In this document: positions 36,122 to 45,773 of the stretch, piece after piece
Layout of the letters: each line of letters opens with the position of its first letter
Numbering within the stretch: position 1 is the first letter of the stretch
Origin: CAYRTD01 sp964426915
GTDB lineage: Bacteria > Bacteroidota > Bacteroidia > Bacteroidales > GCA-2748055
Direction of reading: 5' to 3'
Assembly: GCA_964426915.1 (NCBI GenBank)
Contig: CAYRTD010000009.1
Location: 1 to 55,327 of the forward strand
Length of the DNA: 55,327 nucleotides
Notes under the pieces: model-generated
Told to the model about the DNA's origin: nothing
Seen by the model: the letters and a program-made list of their open reading frames with translations, nothing else
Database searches by the model: none
Program-made: the position numbers and the translations under genes

Positions 36122-37300
36122 ATGAAACTTAAATTGAGCTTTGTTTTTTTATCTCTTTTCTTTGCTGCAAATCTTTTTGCTCAAAGTCCTTATGAATTTA
36201 AGGTGATCAAGGATCTGCCGGCCACAACCGTTAAAGATCAGCACAGATCAGGCACTTGCTGGAGTTTCTCTGGACTTTCCTTTTTTGAATCTGAATTATT
36301 GAGAATGGGGAAGGGTGAACACGATCTTTCTGAAATGTATGTGGTAAGAAAAACCTATTTGGGGAAAGTGGATAAATATGTCAGAATGCACGGAAACAGC
36401 AATTTTGCAGGCGGTGGTGCTTTCAATGATGTTACATGGACGATCAAAAATTTCGGGATTGTACCTGAGAATGCCTATCAGGGGTTGAGTTATGGAGAAT
36501 TTCAGCATGTTCACGGGGAGTTGGATCATATTTTAAAATCTTTCATAGCGGGAGTTGTTGAAAATAAGAACCGGAAGTTATCCGATGCATGGAAGAAAGG
36601 ATTTGAAGGACTTCTTGATGCATATCTTGGAAAGCATCCCGGAGAGTTTAAATATCAAGGAAAAAAATATACTCCTGAATCCTTTGCCAATGAATTGGGT
36701 TTAGACATGGACAACTATGTTATGGTATCATCATTCACACATCATCCTTTTTACGAGTCATTTATTTTAGAGGTGCCCGATAACTGGGGTTGGGGAGAAG
36801 TTTATAATGTAAAAATAGATGAACTGACTGAAATAATTGACTATTCACTTAAAAATGAATATACAGTAGCCTGGGCAACGGATGTGAGTGAGAAAGGTTT
36901 TCAGTGGAAAAAAGGATTAGCAGTGGTTCCGGAAGAAGATATTGAGGATATTGACGGATTGGAAAGAGCAAAATGGGATGAACTTTCAAAGGAGGACAAA
37001 AATAAATATATCTATAATTTCACTGAAATAAGAGCAGAAAAAGAAATTACCCAGGAGTTAAGGCAGATTGCATTTGATAATTATCAGACCACCGATGATC
37101 ACGGAATGCATATTACAGGTCTTGCAGAAGATAAAGAAGGAAACCTGTATTATAAGGTGAAAAACTCATGGAGTGATAAAGATCATATTTTTGATGGCTA
37201 TTTATTTGTTTCCAAACCCTTTGTTCAATATAAAACTACTTCTATCCTGGTACATAAGGATGGTATACCAAAGGAAATAAGAAAGAAGCTGGAATTATAG
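36122..37300 (+). CDS. C1 (papain-fold) peptidase, bleomycin hydrolase/PepC-like, exported
   Basis: A cysteine aminopeptidase-like protein of 392 residues with a signal peptide (hydrophobic run to LFAQSP). The catalytic Cys46 lies in TVKDQHRSGTCWSFSG with the oxyanion Gln a few residues before; His327 in DDHGMHITG and Asn348 in KVKNSWSD complete the site. GGGAFNDVTWTIKNFGIVPENAYQG is typical for the C1B group. C1B enzymes form hexamers and trim peptides from the N-terminus; here the role is presumably periplasmic peptide degradation. It converges with the DUF6485-like gene, and a large hairpin covers both 3' ends. Confidence 0.9.
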   Translation: MKLKLSFVFLSLFFAANLFAQSPYEFKVIKDLPATTVKDQHRSGTCWSFSGLSFFESELLRMGKGEHDLSEMYVVRKTYLGKVDKYVRMHGNSNFAGGGAFNDVTWTIKNFGIVPENAYQGLSYGEFQHVHGELDHILKSFIAGVVENKNRKLSDAWKKGFEGLLDAYLGKHPGEFKYQGKKYTPESFANELGLDMDNYVMVSSFTHHPFYESFILEVPDNWGWGEVYNVKIDELTEIIDYSLKNEYTVAWATDVSEKGFQWKKGLAVVPEEDIEDIDGLERAKWDELSKEDKNKYIYNFTEIRAEKEITQELRQIAFDNYQTTDDHGMHITGLAEDKEGNLYYKVKNSWSDKDHIFDGYLFVSKPFVQYKTTSILVHKDGIPKEIRKKLEL

Positions 37301-37382
37301 CATTGACTATAAGACAATGGAGGCTGAGTGTATTATAACGTAGCACAGCCTCCATGGCTTTGTCATATAGCCTAATTCCAGC
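37288..37382. terminator. Nested bidirectional hairpin between convergent genes
   Basis: Outer arms GCTGGAATTA (37288-37297) and TAATTCCAGC (37373-37382) pair perfectly; inner arms ATGGAGGCTG (37317-37326) and CAGCCTCCAT (37346-37355) pair perfectly, with GACAA/TTGTC in between. The outer arms include the last codons of both convergent genes. It likely serves as a two-way terminator. Confidence 0.65.
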
Positions 37383-37581
37383 ACACCCCCCTCTCCTCAT
37401 AGATCCTGATAAAATTATCCACCGACCTGTCATACCCGCTTTCAAGATCATCAGGGAAATAACATGCAGGTAATTGCCCCATTCTGCGGTGATATGTTAT
37501 ACAATCGCAACACATTCCTTTTCTGCTGCAGGGATATGAGCAGTTACAGTTCTGAATATTTTTTTCTTTTTTACACTCCAT
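37372..37581 (-). CDS. Small Cys-rich DUF6485-like protein
   Basis: From the ATG at 37581 the protein has 69 residues and nine cysteines: C3, then NCNCSYPCSRKGMCCDCITYHRRMG, PACYFP and a last CWN. The spacing fits a small zinc- or metal-binding protein; I recall this pattern as DUF6485. The function is unknown. An upstream ATG at 37635 would add 18 residues that break the family start. The last codons form one arm of the large hairpin shared with the C1 peptidase gene. Confidence 0.7.
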   Translation of the reverse strand: MECKKEKNIQNCNCSYPCSRKGMCCDCITYHRRMGQLPACYFPDDLESGYDRSVDNFIRIYEERGVCWN

Positions 37582-37824
37582 ATTTTCTCGTTTTTTGCAA
37601 ATTTTAAAAAAATGAGGTTTAGAATGAATATACATTAGGCTTCTTTTATTAGACCCTTAGGGTGTGACCTCATTCCCCCAATCATAAAACGCAGTAAATC
37701 AAATATTTAAAAAAACAACCTTTCGGAAAAACCAGATCCGGGGAAGCGGCTATTTTAAGCTGTGTTTTATTCATGCCTATTGCTGTCCTAGCAAATGTGA
37801 TGGGCTGGGTAATAATGTAAATAT

Positions 37825-38928
37825 TTATTTCAATACCATGAATCTCTTGCAAATACGGAAATGGTCTGCTTGAAGATTAAGAAAATAAATCCCAACAGGA
37901 TAATTTTCCATGTTTAATTCAAGATGATAATTACCGGGTTGCTTTCGATCTTTTAGCAGTAAATCGTTTACTTTTCCGTCGGCAGAATTCAACTTCAGTA
38001 TAATATGGGACCTGCTGGTGAGGTTAAATTCTAAAAGACCGGTACCGGTAACCGGATTTGGCGAAATCTCAAGTGAGCTCTTTTCCGGACGTGTAATACT
38101 TGAATTTGAGGTAAGTAACGAAGGCTTCCCTGCTTCAATCCAGGCGGTGTATAGTAGTTCTGCAAATGAGTGAGAAGCTCTTTTAAATAACAAAAGGGTA
38201 AACTCTTTCGTTTTCTCCCAAAGGGCTACCGTATACTCAAAGGAATCGGTATCCCCCGAAACCCCACGGGCATAATCATCAGCCAGTAGAATGGAATCGA
38301 CATAATTGTAATTCTCATAAATATATTTGAAAATGTATTCATCAATAATCTCTATTGCCTGTATATCCTGTCCTTCATATTCAATTTCGGAAGAAAATTC
38401 ATTTACCATTTGAGATTCATATCGGTAATGTATGCCCTTGTTCTCTGTAAACTGACCGTCATAATTAGCTGTCAGGTGAAGAGGCATGTGTCCGTCGGCC
38501 ACATAATGTCCCAGATCAGCAGCATAGAATCTGGCCTTTTCCCAATTTCCTTCGCGAAGATTGTTTACAAGAGAATTGTAAGAATTGATCGTAGCCCATG
38601 GAAGATATCCGTTTTGTTCCACAAAGTCCTGCCCGTGTTTATTAATATTCTTCTCAAGGTCCATCGAAATTTCTCCATTTGCTATAAATTCCGGATAATT
38701 ATCAACATCTATATAATGTTTCGGTCCTTCAGAAGGATCATCACCCTTACGGTAGTCTGCATCTGAAGCATGATCGGCAATATAACTGACCCAATCTGAA
38801 AAGATCTGCATCTCCTGGTTAAAGAATTTTGAAATACCTGAGCTAATAATATAGTGACCTGATCCGCCCCAGCTAGCCAGTAAAATTGCAGCCAACGACA
38901 AAATTAATGTCCGTATCGTATTATTCAT
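37825..38928 (-). CDS. S1/P1-type nuclease with type IX secretion sorting domain
   Basis: A 367-residue secreted enzyme of the zinc-dependent S1/P1 nuclease (phospholipase C-like) fold. Cleavage of the signal peptide after Ser19 would expose Trp20 in WGGSGHYII, the N-terminal zinc-binding Trp of this family. Further zinc ligands lie in YIADHASDADYR, HYIDVDNYPEF, and ADLGHYVADGHMPLHLTANYDGQ. After about residue 285 a T9SS type A domain follows (LEISPNPVTGTGLLEFNL to the C-terminal CKRFMVLK). It probably degrades extracellular single-stranded nucleic acid or 3'-nucleotides for phosphate and nucleosides. A terminator hairpin precedes it on this strand. Confidence 0.86.
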   Translation of the reverse strand: MNNTIRTLILSLAAILLASWGGSGHYIISSGISKFFNQEMQIFSDWVSYIADHASDADYRKGDDPSEGPKHYIDVDNYPEFIANGEISMDLEKNINKHGQDFVEQNGYLPWATINSYNSLVNNLREGNWEKARFYAADLGHYVADGHMPLHLTANYDGQFTENKGIHYRYESQMVNEFSSEIEYEGQDIQAIEIIDEYIFKYIYENYNYVDSILLADDYARGVSGDTDSFEYTVALWEKTKEFTLLLFKRASHSFAELLYTAWIEAGKPSLLTSNSSITRPEKSSLEISPNPVTGTGLLEFNLTSRSHIILKLNSADGKVNDLLLKDRKQPGNYHLELNMENYPVGIYFLNLQADHFRICKRFMVLK

Positions 38929-38967
38929 TTTCTTTTTTTTATTTCAGCGTGCAAATATAATAAAATA

Positions 38968-38991
38968 GCCCCGGAATTTAAGTTCCGGGGC
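38968..38991 (-). terminator. Rho-independent terminator after the tricorn-type protease
   Basis: GCCCCGGAA (38968-38976) and TTCCGGGGC (38983-38991) form a perfect 9-bp GC-rich stem with a 6-base loop. Reading on the minus strand it is followed by TATTTTATTATATT. It lies 82 bases after the protease stop codon and 40 bases before the nuclease start, separating the two transcripts. Confidence 0.75.
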
Positions 38992-39072
38992 ATGTTTAGG
39001 CTTTATCTTATTCTTAAAAGACCTGCATTTCAGCAGTCTGTAACATTGAATATAAAAATTCTATTCCTCCAA

Positions 39073-42000
39073 TCAGTTTCCTGATTTATCAGGTGCCTGG
39101 GGAACGGGGGGAACCGGTTTGTATTCATCCATCTGTTCCATGATCACTTCAATAGCTTTATCCAGCTGAGCATCCTTCCCTTTGAATTCCTCATATGGAT
39201 CGTTGTCAATATAGATATCGGGATCCACCCCATAACCTTCAATGATCCATTCACTTTCTTCAGAAGAGTAGGAAGCGAATTCGGGTTTTCTAAGGTCCTG
39301 TCCGTCAATGAAGGGTAGAGAGCCCGTAATGCCTACAACACCACCCCATGATCTGGTGCCAATTACTGTTCCAAGTCCGTGTTTTTTAAATGAAAAAGGG
39401 AAAAGGTCTCCGTCAGAAGCTGAATAACGGTCAATAAGTAGAACTTTTGGTCCCAGAAGCATACGGTTCGGAACCGGATTTCCTGTTGGGAAGTTCCTGC
39501 GCATGGTGGCCCGGGTAACTTCACGTTTAAGTCGTTCGATGATCATGGGGGAAACATTACCACCGCCATTACCCCGGTCATCTATTATGAGCCCTTTCTT
39601 ATCAAGCTGGGGATAGAAATATTTCGCAAACTCATTCAGCCCGGTGGGTCCCATATCGGGTACATGGATGTAGCCAACCTGTCCGTTGGTTTTTTCGCTA
39701 ACATATTCAATATTTTTGCGTACCCAGTTGAAATAAATAAGATTGGATTCATCATCAATGGTCTTCACAATAACTTTCCTTGAATCTTCCATTTCAGGCT
39801 TGGAATTTACCGTGAGTTCAACTTCTGTACTGGCATACCCAACAAGACTTTTATATATATCTTTCATTTCAGAAGTTGGGTTGCCGTTCACAGCAAGAAT
39901 AAAATCACCTTCACTCACATCAATACCTACATCATTAAAGGGAGAGCGTATCTGTTCGCTCCAGTTAGCTCCCTGAAGTATCTCATCTATTCTGAAATAT
40001 CCTGAAGAATGTTTACTGAGTTCAGCTCCAAGCAGCCCGGTTTTAATCCTTTCGGGTTTGGGTGCCTCTCCACTGTTGATATAAGCATGCCCAACGCTTA
40101 ATTCTCCGATCAGTTCACCTATAACATAGGTAAGATCATGCCTGTGCTGAACATAGGGTACCAGTTCTCCATACTTATCCTTCATCGAATCCCAGTTAAC
40201 TCCATGCATGTTCTCAACATAAAAGAAATCGCGCATCTGTCTCCAGCTTTCATTGTATATCTGTTCCCATTCTTCGGCGTAATCAACTCTTGCTTTCAAT
40301 TGTGAAAGGTCGAGGGGATCCGTGATCTTAACTTCGCCTGAGGGAAGATCAATTACTGTCCATTTATCAGCTCTTCCAATCAGCATTTTTTTACCATTTG
40401 CTGATATGGTAAAATTCATCCCACTGCCGAGTTCAGATTCTTTTTTACTTTTCAAATCGAAAACTTTAGCAGTGGGTCCTTTTTCTATTTTATAATCAAT
40501 GTAATAAACTTTACCTTCAACCGGTTGCAGATTGAAATAATTGGAGGCCTTTACCGGGAGAGCTATCTGCCTGTCCATGATGCCATCAACATCTATTTTA
40601 GTGACATCACCATTTTCTTCTTTGTCTTCTTTTTTTTCTTCTTCATCTTTTTCTCCATCTCCTTCAATTTTAACTACATCATTCTCCGGTGCGAAAGGTG
40701 ATTCTGTATCTTTGGCAAGGGTTACAATGTAGATTTTACTCATATCCGTGTATACATGATTCCATTCCGTGAAGCTGTATGTTGGATTGAAATCCCTGCC
40801 GGATACGAAATAGAGGTATTTACCATCTTTAGAAAATGCAGGTGCCCCTGAATTATACCAGTTATCTGTCACATCGTATTTATCTTCTGTTTCGACATTA
40901 TAAAGCTTTATTATCGAGAACAGATTGCTGGTTGTATATTCATAAGCTATCCATTTGCTATCTGGCGACCAGCTGTAACTGCCCGGAATGCCATATTCTT
41001 CTTTTTCCACAAGGCTAACCTTTCCGCTTTCAACATCTAAATATCTAAGCCTGAGTTTCCTGTCATGAAAAAGTATTTTTTTACTGTCGGGTGACCATTT
41101 GAGACTGAATATGTAAGTGTCAGCATTTTTTGTTAGTTGTTTTGCAGGTTCACTTCCATCCTGTTTTTGTATATATATTTCGAACTCTCCACTCTTGTCG
41201 GAGATAAAAGCGATATTCTTTCCATCAGGTGACCATTCAACTGATCTTTCATGTACCCCGGGGGATTGTGTATAGTTATATGTAATTCCTTCTTTTGCAG
41301 GCACACTGAAAATTTCACCCCTTGCAGCAAGAATTGCCCTTTCACCATTGGGTGAGACATCACCTGAACGGATCTGGTCTTTTAGGTTTTTTATCTCAGA
41401 CCTGGCATAAGGATTATCATCATTTATGAATATTTTCACTTTTACCGGTTGACGATCGTTTACATTCATTTTGTATATGTAACCGCCTTTTTCAAAAACT
41501 ATCTGTTCATCATCGAAAGAAGGAAATTTAATGTCATAGTCCTCGAAATTCGTCACCTTTTCTGTGGTTTTTGTATTTGTATTATAGACAAACAGGTTCA
41601 TCCTCCTGTCGCGGTCTGATACAAAGTATACATCATCACCTATCCACATGGGTACTATCTCCTGAGCGTCTGTATCGCTTATCTTTTCCACATCTCCTGA
41701 TTTGAGGTCAATGATACGCAGATCATCGGCCATTCCACCGCGATAATATTTCCATGTTCTGAATTCACGGAACACCCAGTTAAATGCCAGCTTATCACCA
41801 TTGGGTGAATAGGAACAAAAACCGCCGAAAGAAACAGGGATCTGCTCCGATAGACCTCCTTCCACAGGTACTTTAAATAATTTACCTTTAAAGCTGTTAA
41901 ACGATTCTTTCCTGGAACGGTATATAATATGTTTACTATCGGGTGTCCAGGCCATAACAATATTATTGGGTCCCATGCGGTCGCCGATATCATCCCTGTC

Positions 42001-42327
42001 AAGTGTGGCTGTAAAAGTCAGCCTTTTTGGGGTGCCTCCTTCCGAAGGCATTACAAACACTTCGGTATTGCCATCATACTGGCCGGTGAATGCAATGTAT
42101 TTTCCGTCGGGTGAAAACCTGGCAAACATCTCGTACCCCACATGGGAGGTAAGTCTCCGGGCGGCACCTCCATCAGCATTGACCATATAAAGATCGCCGG
42201 CCTGGGTAAATACGATCTTATCTTTGTGAATTGCAGGGAATCTAAGTAACCTGGCTTCATTTTGACCGTATAAGCCTGTGAAGAACAGACTAATAAAAGT
42301 CAGAATAGTGATAAATTGTTTTTTCAT
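39073..42327 (-). CDS. Tricorn-type protease homologue (S41 family), exported
   Basis: A 1084-residue protease: signal peptide (hydrophobic run to FTGLYGQNE), N-terminal six- and seven-bladed propellers with PD40 steps (e.g. HKDKIVFTQAGDLYMVN, YFSPDG-type repeats such as SWSPDSKWIAYEY) to about residue 690, an acidic EKDEEEKKEDKEE linker near 565, a helical bundle with VQHRHDLTYVIGELIGELSVGHAY, a PDZ domain (about 780-860) and the catalytic alpha/beta domain. The nucleophile is Ser971 in YSASDGDLFPFS, near Ser965 of Thermoplasma tricorn. Tricorn degrades oligopeptides to di- to tetrapeptides. The signal peptide suggests periplasmic action, as common in Bacteroidota. Confidence 0.92.
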   Translation of the reverse strand: MKKQFITILTFISLFFTGLYGQNEARLLRFPAIHKDKIVFTQAGDLYMVNADGGAARRLTSHVGYEMFARFSPDGKYIAFTGQYDGNTEVFVMPSEGGTPKRLTFTATLDRDDIGDRMGPNNIVMAWTPDSKHIIYRSRKESFNSFKGKLFKVPVEGGLSEQIPVSFGGFCSYSPNGDKLAFNWVFREFRTWKYYRGGMADDLRIIDLKSGDVEKISDTDAQEIVPMWIGDDVYFVSDRDRRMNLFVYNTNTKTTEKVTNFEDYDIKFPSFDDEQIVFEKGGYIYKMNVNDRQPVKVKIFINDDNPYARSEIKNLKDQIRSGDVSPNGERAILAARGEIFSVPAKEGITYNYTQSPGVHERSVEWSPDGKNIAFISDKSGEFEIYIQKQDGSEPAKQLTKNADTYIFSLKWSPDSKKILFHDRKLRLRYLDVESGKVSLVEKEEYGIPGSYSWSPDSKWIAYEYTTSNLFSIIKLYNVETEDKYDVTDNWYNSGAPAFSKDGKYLYFVSGRDFNPTYSFTEWNHVYTDMSKIYIVTLAKDTESPFAPENDVVKIEGDGEKDEEEKKEDKEENGDVTKIDVDGIMDRQIALPVKASNYFNLQPVEGKVYYIDYKIEKGPTAKVFDLKSKKESELGSGMNFTISANGKKMLIGRADKWTVIDLPSGEVKITDPLDLSQLKARVDYAEEWEQIYNESWRQMRDFFYVENMHGVNWDSMKDKYGELVPYVQHRHDLTYVIGELIGELSVGHAYINSGEAPKPERIKTGLLGAELSKHSSGYFRIDEILQGANWSEQIRSPFNDVGIDVSEGDFILAVNGNPTSEMKDIYKSLVGYASTEVELTVNSKPEMEDSRKVIVKTIDDESNLIYFNWVRKNIEYVSEKTNGQVGYIHVPDMGPTGLNEFAKYFYPQLDKKGLIIDDRGNGGGNVSPMIIERLKREVTRATMRRNFPTGNPVPNRMLLGPKVLLIDRYSASDGDLFPFSFKKHGLGTVIGTRSWGGVVGITGSLPFIDGQDLRKPEFASYSSEESEWIIEGYGVDPDIYIDNDPYEEFKGKDAQLDKAIEVIMEQMDEYKPVPPVPQAPDKSGN

Positions 42328-42447
42328 AGTACATTATTTTGGTTTGAATTTTTGATTTGCAGGCTAAATTTAATTAAAACAATTCTATATAGAAGAAAAA
42401 GTAATCTGTTCTTGAAAACATTCTTTCAGGAATATGACAAGCCTCTT

Positions 42448-42455
42448 ATCTTTGT
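42448..42455 (+). promoter_or_regulatory. Possible -7 box of the GH3/beta-lactamase gene
   Basis: TATCTTTG matches TAnnTTTG exactly and lies 24 bases before the start codon, a usual distance. No convincing TTTG lies 19-21 bases further upstream, so support is partial. Confidence 0.35.
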
Positions 42456-42479
42456 TATTGTGAAAAGGGAGATTTTTAG

Positions 42480-45400
42480 ATGAAGAAATATATAATTCAG
42501 ATCCTTGCGCTTTGTTTCTTTTTTAGCTTACTATTAAATTCCAATAAGTCCGGTTTGAATGCCCTGGAGGAATTCAGTTCTGTAACTTATCCCGGACCTT
42601 TCATTTTTAAATCTGATACGGCATGGGTCGATTCCCTGATGCGGAAAATGAGTCTGGAAGAAAAGATCGGTCAGCTGATAATGGTCGATGCTTATTCCAG
42701 GATGGGGAAAGAACATGAAAATAAACTTCTGCATCTTGTGGAAAAACACAAGATCGGAGGGGTTGTATTTTTTAAAGGAGGTCCTGCAAGGCAGGTAAAA
42801 CTAACCAATAAATTGCAGGGAGCATCGAAAATTCCCCTGTTAATTTCGCAGGATGCCGAATGGGGATTGGGGTGGAGGCTCGACAGTGCCATCAGCTATC
42901 CCCGGCAGATGACCCTGGGAGCAATCGAAGACGAGTCTTTGATCTATCAGATGGGCTACGATATTGGAAAGCAGTTAAGAAGAATCGGCGTTCATGTAAA
43001 TTTCGCACCGGTAGTTGACATCAATAATAATCCCGGTAATCCTGTAATTAATTCCCGCTCATTCGGGGAGGACCGGATGAATGTTGCCAGGAAAGCAACT
43101 CTTTATGCCCAGGGACTTGAGGATGCCGGAATACTGGCTGTATTTAAACACTTTCCCGGGCATGGCGATACAAATATGGATTCACATCATACCCTGCCGG
43201 TCATTGAAAATGATTTTGAGAGACTTGACTCACTTGAGCTGTTCCCTTTCAAATTTGGTATAGGAAAAGGAATTTCTGCCATCATGGCTGCCCATCTTAA
43301 GGTGCCGGCTCTGGATCCTTCCGGCCTTCCTGCATCTTTATCCCCCCGGATAATCAATGATTTTCTCAAGAATACACTCAGTTTTAAAGGACTTATCTTT
43401 ACGGATGCTCTGGGTATGCGGGGTGCCAGCACCCTTTTCAGTTCTGGTGAGCTGGAAGTGAGAGCTTTTGCTGCCGGAAATGATATTTTGCTAATGCCTT
43501 CTGATGTTCCCAGAGCCATTTCTTCCATTAAAAGGGAGATAAAACGAGGGGAGATCTCTGAAGAACGTCTGGATGAAAGTGTGAGAAAGATCCTTTTCAC
43601 CAAAGCCTGGGCAGGACTGGATAAGCAGGTGTTGGTTAATACAGATTCAATAATTGAAGATATCAATGATCCTTTCTATGAAGTTGAAAAAGCAAAATTA
43701 ATCCGGAATTCTGTTACCCTTCTGAAAAACCGTGGTTCAGTGATCCCCTTCAGAAATCCGGAAGCTTACCGGGTAGCCTCAATTGCCATAGGTAGGGGAG
43801 AACCTGATGAATTCAGCAGGACCCTTAAGAATTACGTGGAAACAGATGCTTTCTATTTCAATAATGACAAGCTCATTACTGAATCTGATCCGGTATTAAG
43901 AAAACTGGAAAAATATAATACTTTAATAATAAGTATTCACAACAGCTCACAATGGCCGGGAAGGAATTACGGGATTTATCCTCAAACCACAGATTTCCTG
44001 GAGAAACTGGAATTTTCAGGAAACCTGGTTCTTGTAATTTTTGGTAATCCTTATTCCATTAATAAATTAGGAGATACAGACAAATTCAACTCTATTGTTC
44101 TGGCTTATGAGAACAACCCGCATATTAAATATCAGGTTGCACAAGGGATCTTTGGCGCTTTTGATTTGAAAGGAAAGCTACCGGTAAGTGTCTTGCCGGA
44201 TTTCGAGCTTTTTCGTAGTGTACATAGCCGTCAGATCCAAAGATTATCCTATGGTATTCCTGAAGAAGTAATGCTCGATTCCAGAAAACTAAATAAAATA
44301 GATGAAATTGTTGAAGAAGCAATGAACCTTAAGGCTTTCCCTGGTTGCCAGTTGCTGGTTGCGAGAAACGGAAAGGTGGTGGTAAAAAAAAATTATGGCT
44401 GGCAAACATACCGGAGAAGACAAAGGGTAGGAGATAACGATCTTTATGATCTCGCATCCATTACAAAGATAGCCGCGACATTGCCTGCTCTTATGAAACT
44501 TGAAGGTGAAGGAAGATTTTCCACCGAAGACAGTCTGGGGCATTATCTTGAAATGCACGATACCTGCAACAAAAACGGAATTCTGATAAAGGACATTCTT
44601 TCCCATCAATCGGGGCTCCAATCGTGGATCCCGTTTTATTACAAAACTCTTGAACCTCTTGATACCAGTGAAACCCTGATAAGCACGGTCTTTTCCTGGG
44701 AATATCCCTATAAAATCGGGATGAAGGCCTATGCCAACAGGAACATTATTTATCCCGATAGTGTCTATGAGGATAAATATTCACCCGGATATCCCCTGCA
44801 TGTTGCTAAAAACCTGTACCTCCGAAAAGATTTCAGAGATACCATATACCGGAATATTTTGGATTCGGAACTCGGTAAGAATGAATATCGCTATAGTGAT
44901 CTGGGTTATTATCTTTTTCATCAGTTGATTGAGGAAACCACCGACACTTCACTTTACCCTTTTCTTTATTACAATTTTTATGCAAAGCTGGGTGCAGGCC
45001 GTATGGGATATCTGCCCCTGAACCGGTTTAAGGAGGAGGAAATAATTCCTACGGAAAATGACATTATATTCAGAAAACAGCTTCTTCACGGCTATGTGCA
45101 TGATCCCGGTGCTGCCATGCTCGGGGGAATAGCAGGACATGCCGGGGTATTCTCAAATGCCAATGACCTGGCAAAACTGATGCAAATGTATTTAAACGGA
45201 GGAACATATGGCGGAAGAAAATTTCTCGATTCCGCTGTCGTTAGAAAATATACCCGGAGAGTATATACCGATAACGGAAACAGACGGGCACTTGGCTTTG
45301 ACAAACCTGAACCTGATAACAGGAAAAATAGCCCTGCCAGTAAATCCGTTTCCTTATCAAGCTATGGTCATACCGGCTTCACAGGAACCATGGCATGGGC

Positions 45401-45551
45401 AGATCCTGAATATCAGTTAGTTTACATCTTTCTCTCTAACCGGATACATCCCAATCAGTACAATATCCGGCTCATCACCGAGGATATCCGGACCCGGATA
45501 CAGGAAGTCATTTATGAATCGGTTATGGATGATGTGAATGCTGTTTATTAA
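42480..45551 (+). CDS. GH3 beta-N-acetylhexosaminidase fused to serine beta-lactamase-like domain
   Basis: A 1023-residue exported fusion. After a signal peptide comes a NagZ-like GH3 domain (about 45-390) with the acid/base His-Asp dyad in KHFPGHGDTNMDSHHTLP and nucleophile Asp309 in FTDALGMRGA, a GH3 C-terminal domain (to about 590), then a class C beta-lactamase/esterase-type domain (about 610-1010) with Ser660 in SITK, a YSD triad residue in YRYSDLGYY and HTGFTG in place of KTG. GH3 enzymes of this type cleave N-acetylglucosamine from muropeptides; the second domain could be a peptidase or esterase. This combination is known in Bacteroidota and is linked to peptidoglycan recycling. Confidence 0.92.
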   Translation: MKKYIIQILALCFFFSLLLNSNKSGLNALEEFSSVTYPGPFIFKSDTAWVDSLMRKMSLEEKIGQLIMVDAYSRMGKEHENKLLHLVEKHKIGGVVFFKGGPARQVKLTNKLQGASKIPLLISQDAEWGLGWRLDSAISYPRQMTLGAIEDESLIYQMGYDIGKQLRRIGVHVNFAPVVDINNNPGNPVINSRSFGEDRMNVARKATLYAQGLEDAGILAVFKHFPGHGDTNMDSHHTLPVIENDFERLDSLELFPFKFGIGKGISAIMAAHLKVPALDPSGLPASLSPRIINDFLKNTLSFKGLIFTDALGMRGASTLFSSGELEVRAFAAGNDILLMPSDVPRAISSIKREIKRGEISEERLDESVRKILFTKAWAGLDKQVLVNTDSIIEDINDPFYEVEKAKLIRNSVTLLKNRGSVIPFRNPEAYRVASIAIGRGEPDEFSRTLKNYVETDAFYFNNDKLITESDPVLRKLEKYNTLIISIHNSSQWPGRNYGIYPQTTDFLEKLEFSGNLVLVIFGNPYSINKLGDTDKFNSIVLAYENNPHIKYQVAQGIFGAFDLKGKLPVSVLPDFELFRSVHSRQIQRLSYGIPEEVMLDSRKLNKIDEIVEEAMNLKAFPGCQLLVARNGKVVVKKNYGWQTYRRRQRVGDNDLYDLASITKIAATLPALMKLEGEGRFSTEDSLGHYLEMHDTCNKNGILIKDILSHQSGLQSWIPFYYKTLEPLDTSETLISTVFSWEYPYKIGMKAYANRNIIYPDSVYEDKYSPGYPLHVAKNLYLRKDFRDTIYRNILDSELGKNEYRYSDLGYYLFHQLIEETTDTSLYPFLYYNFYAKLGAGRMGYLPLNRFKEEEIIPTENDIIFRKQLLHGYVHDPGAAMLGGIAGHAGVFSNANDLAKLMQMYLNGGTYGGRKFLDSAVVRKYTRRVYTDNGNRRALGFDKPEPDNRKNSPASKSVSLSSYGHTGFTGTMAWADPEYQLVYIFLSNRIHPNQYNIRLITEDIRTRIQEVIYESVMDDVNAVY

Positions 45552-45681
45552 AGAATAATTTCACAGCAAAGACCGGTGATCCGGGATACCCGCTTCCATG
45601 AATTTCCCGAACATGCTAAATAACAAGCCCTGATTATCATTTATTTGATAATTGTCATACTTATCAACAGTAATCAGTAAT

Positions 45682-45689
45682 TACTTTTG
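45682..45689 (+). promoter_or_regulatory. Possible -7 box of the methylmalonyl-CoA operon
   Basis: TACTTTTG fits TAnnTTTG, 85 bases before the epimerase start; a second match TAATTTTG lies at 45692-45699. Upstream TTG at 45652 is 27 bases away, slightly too far for the usual spacing, so the exact promoter is open. Confidence 0.3.
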
Positions 45690-45773
45690 TGTAATTTTGA
45701 TCCGGTTTTTAAATATTTCAGCTATATTGCTAATAAACTTATTGTTACATATTTTTTATTTTTTTTTATTTGT

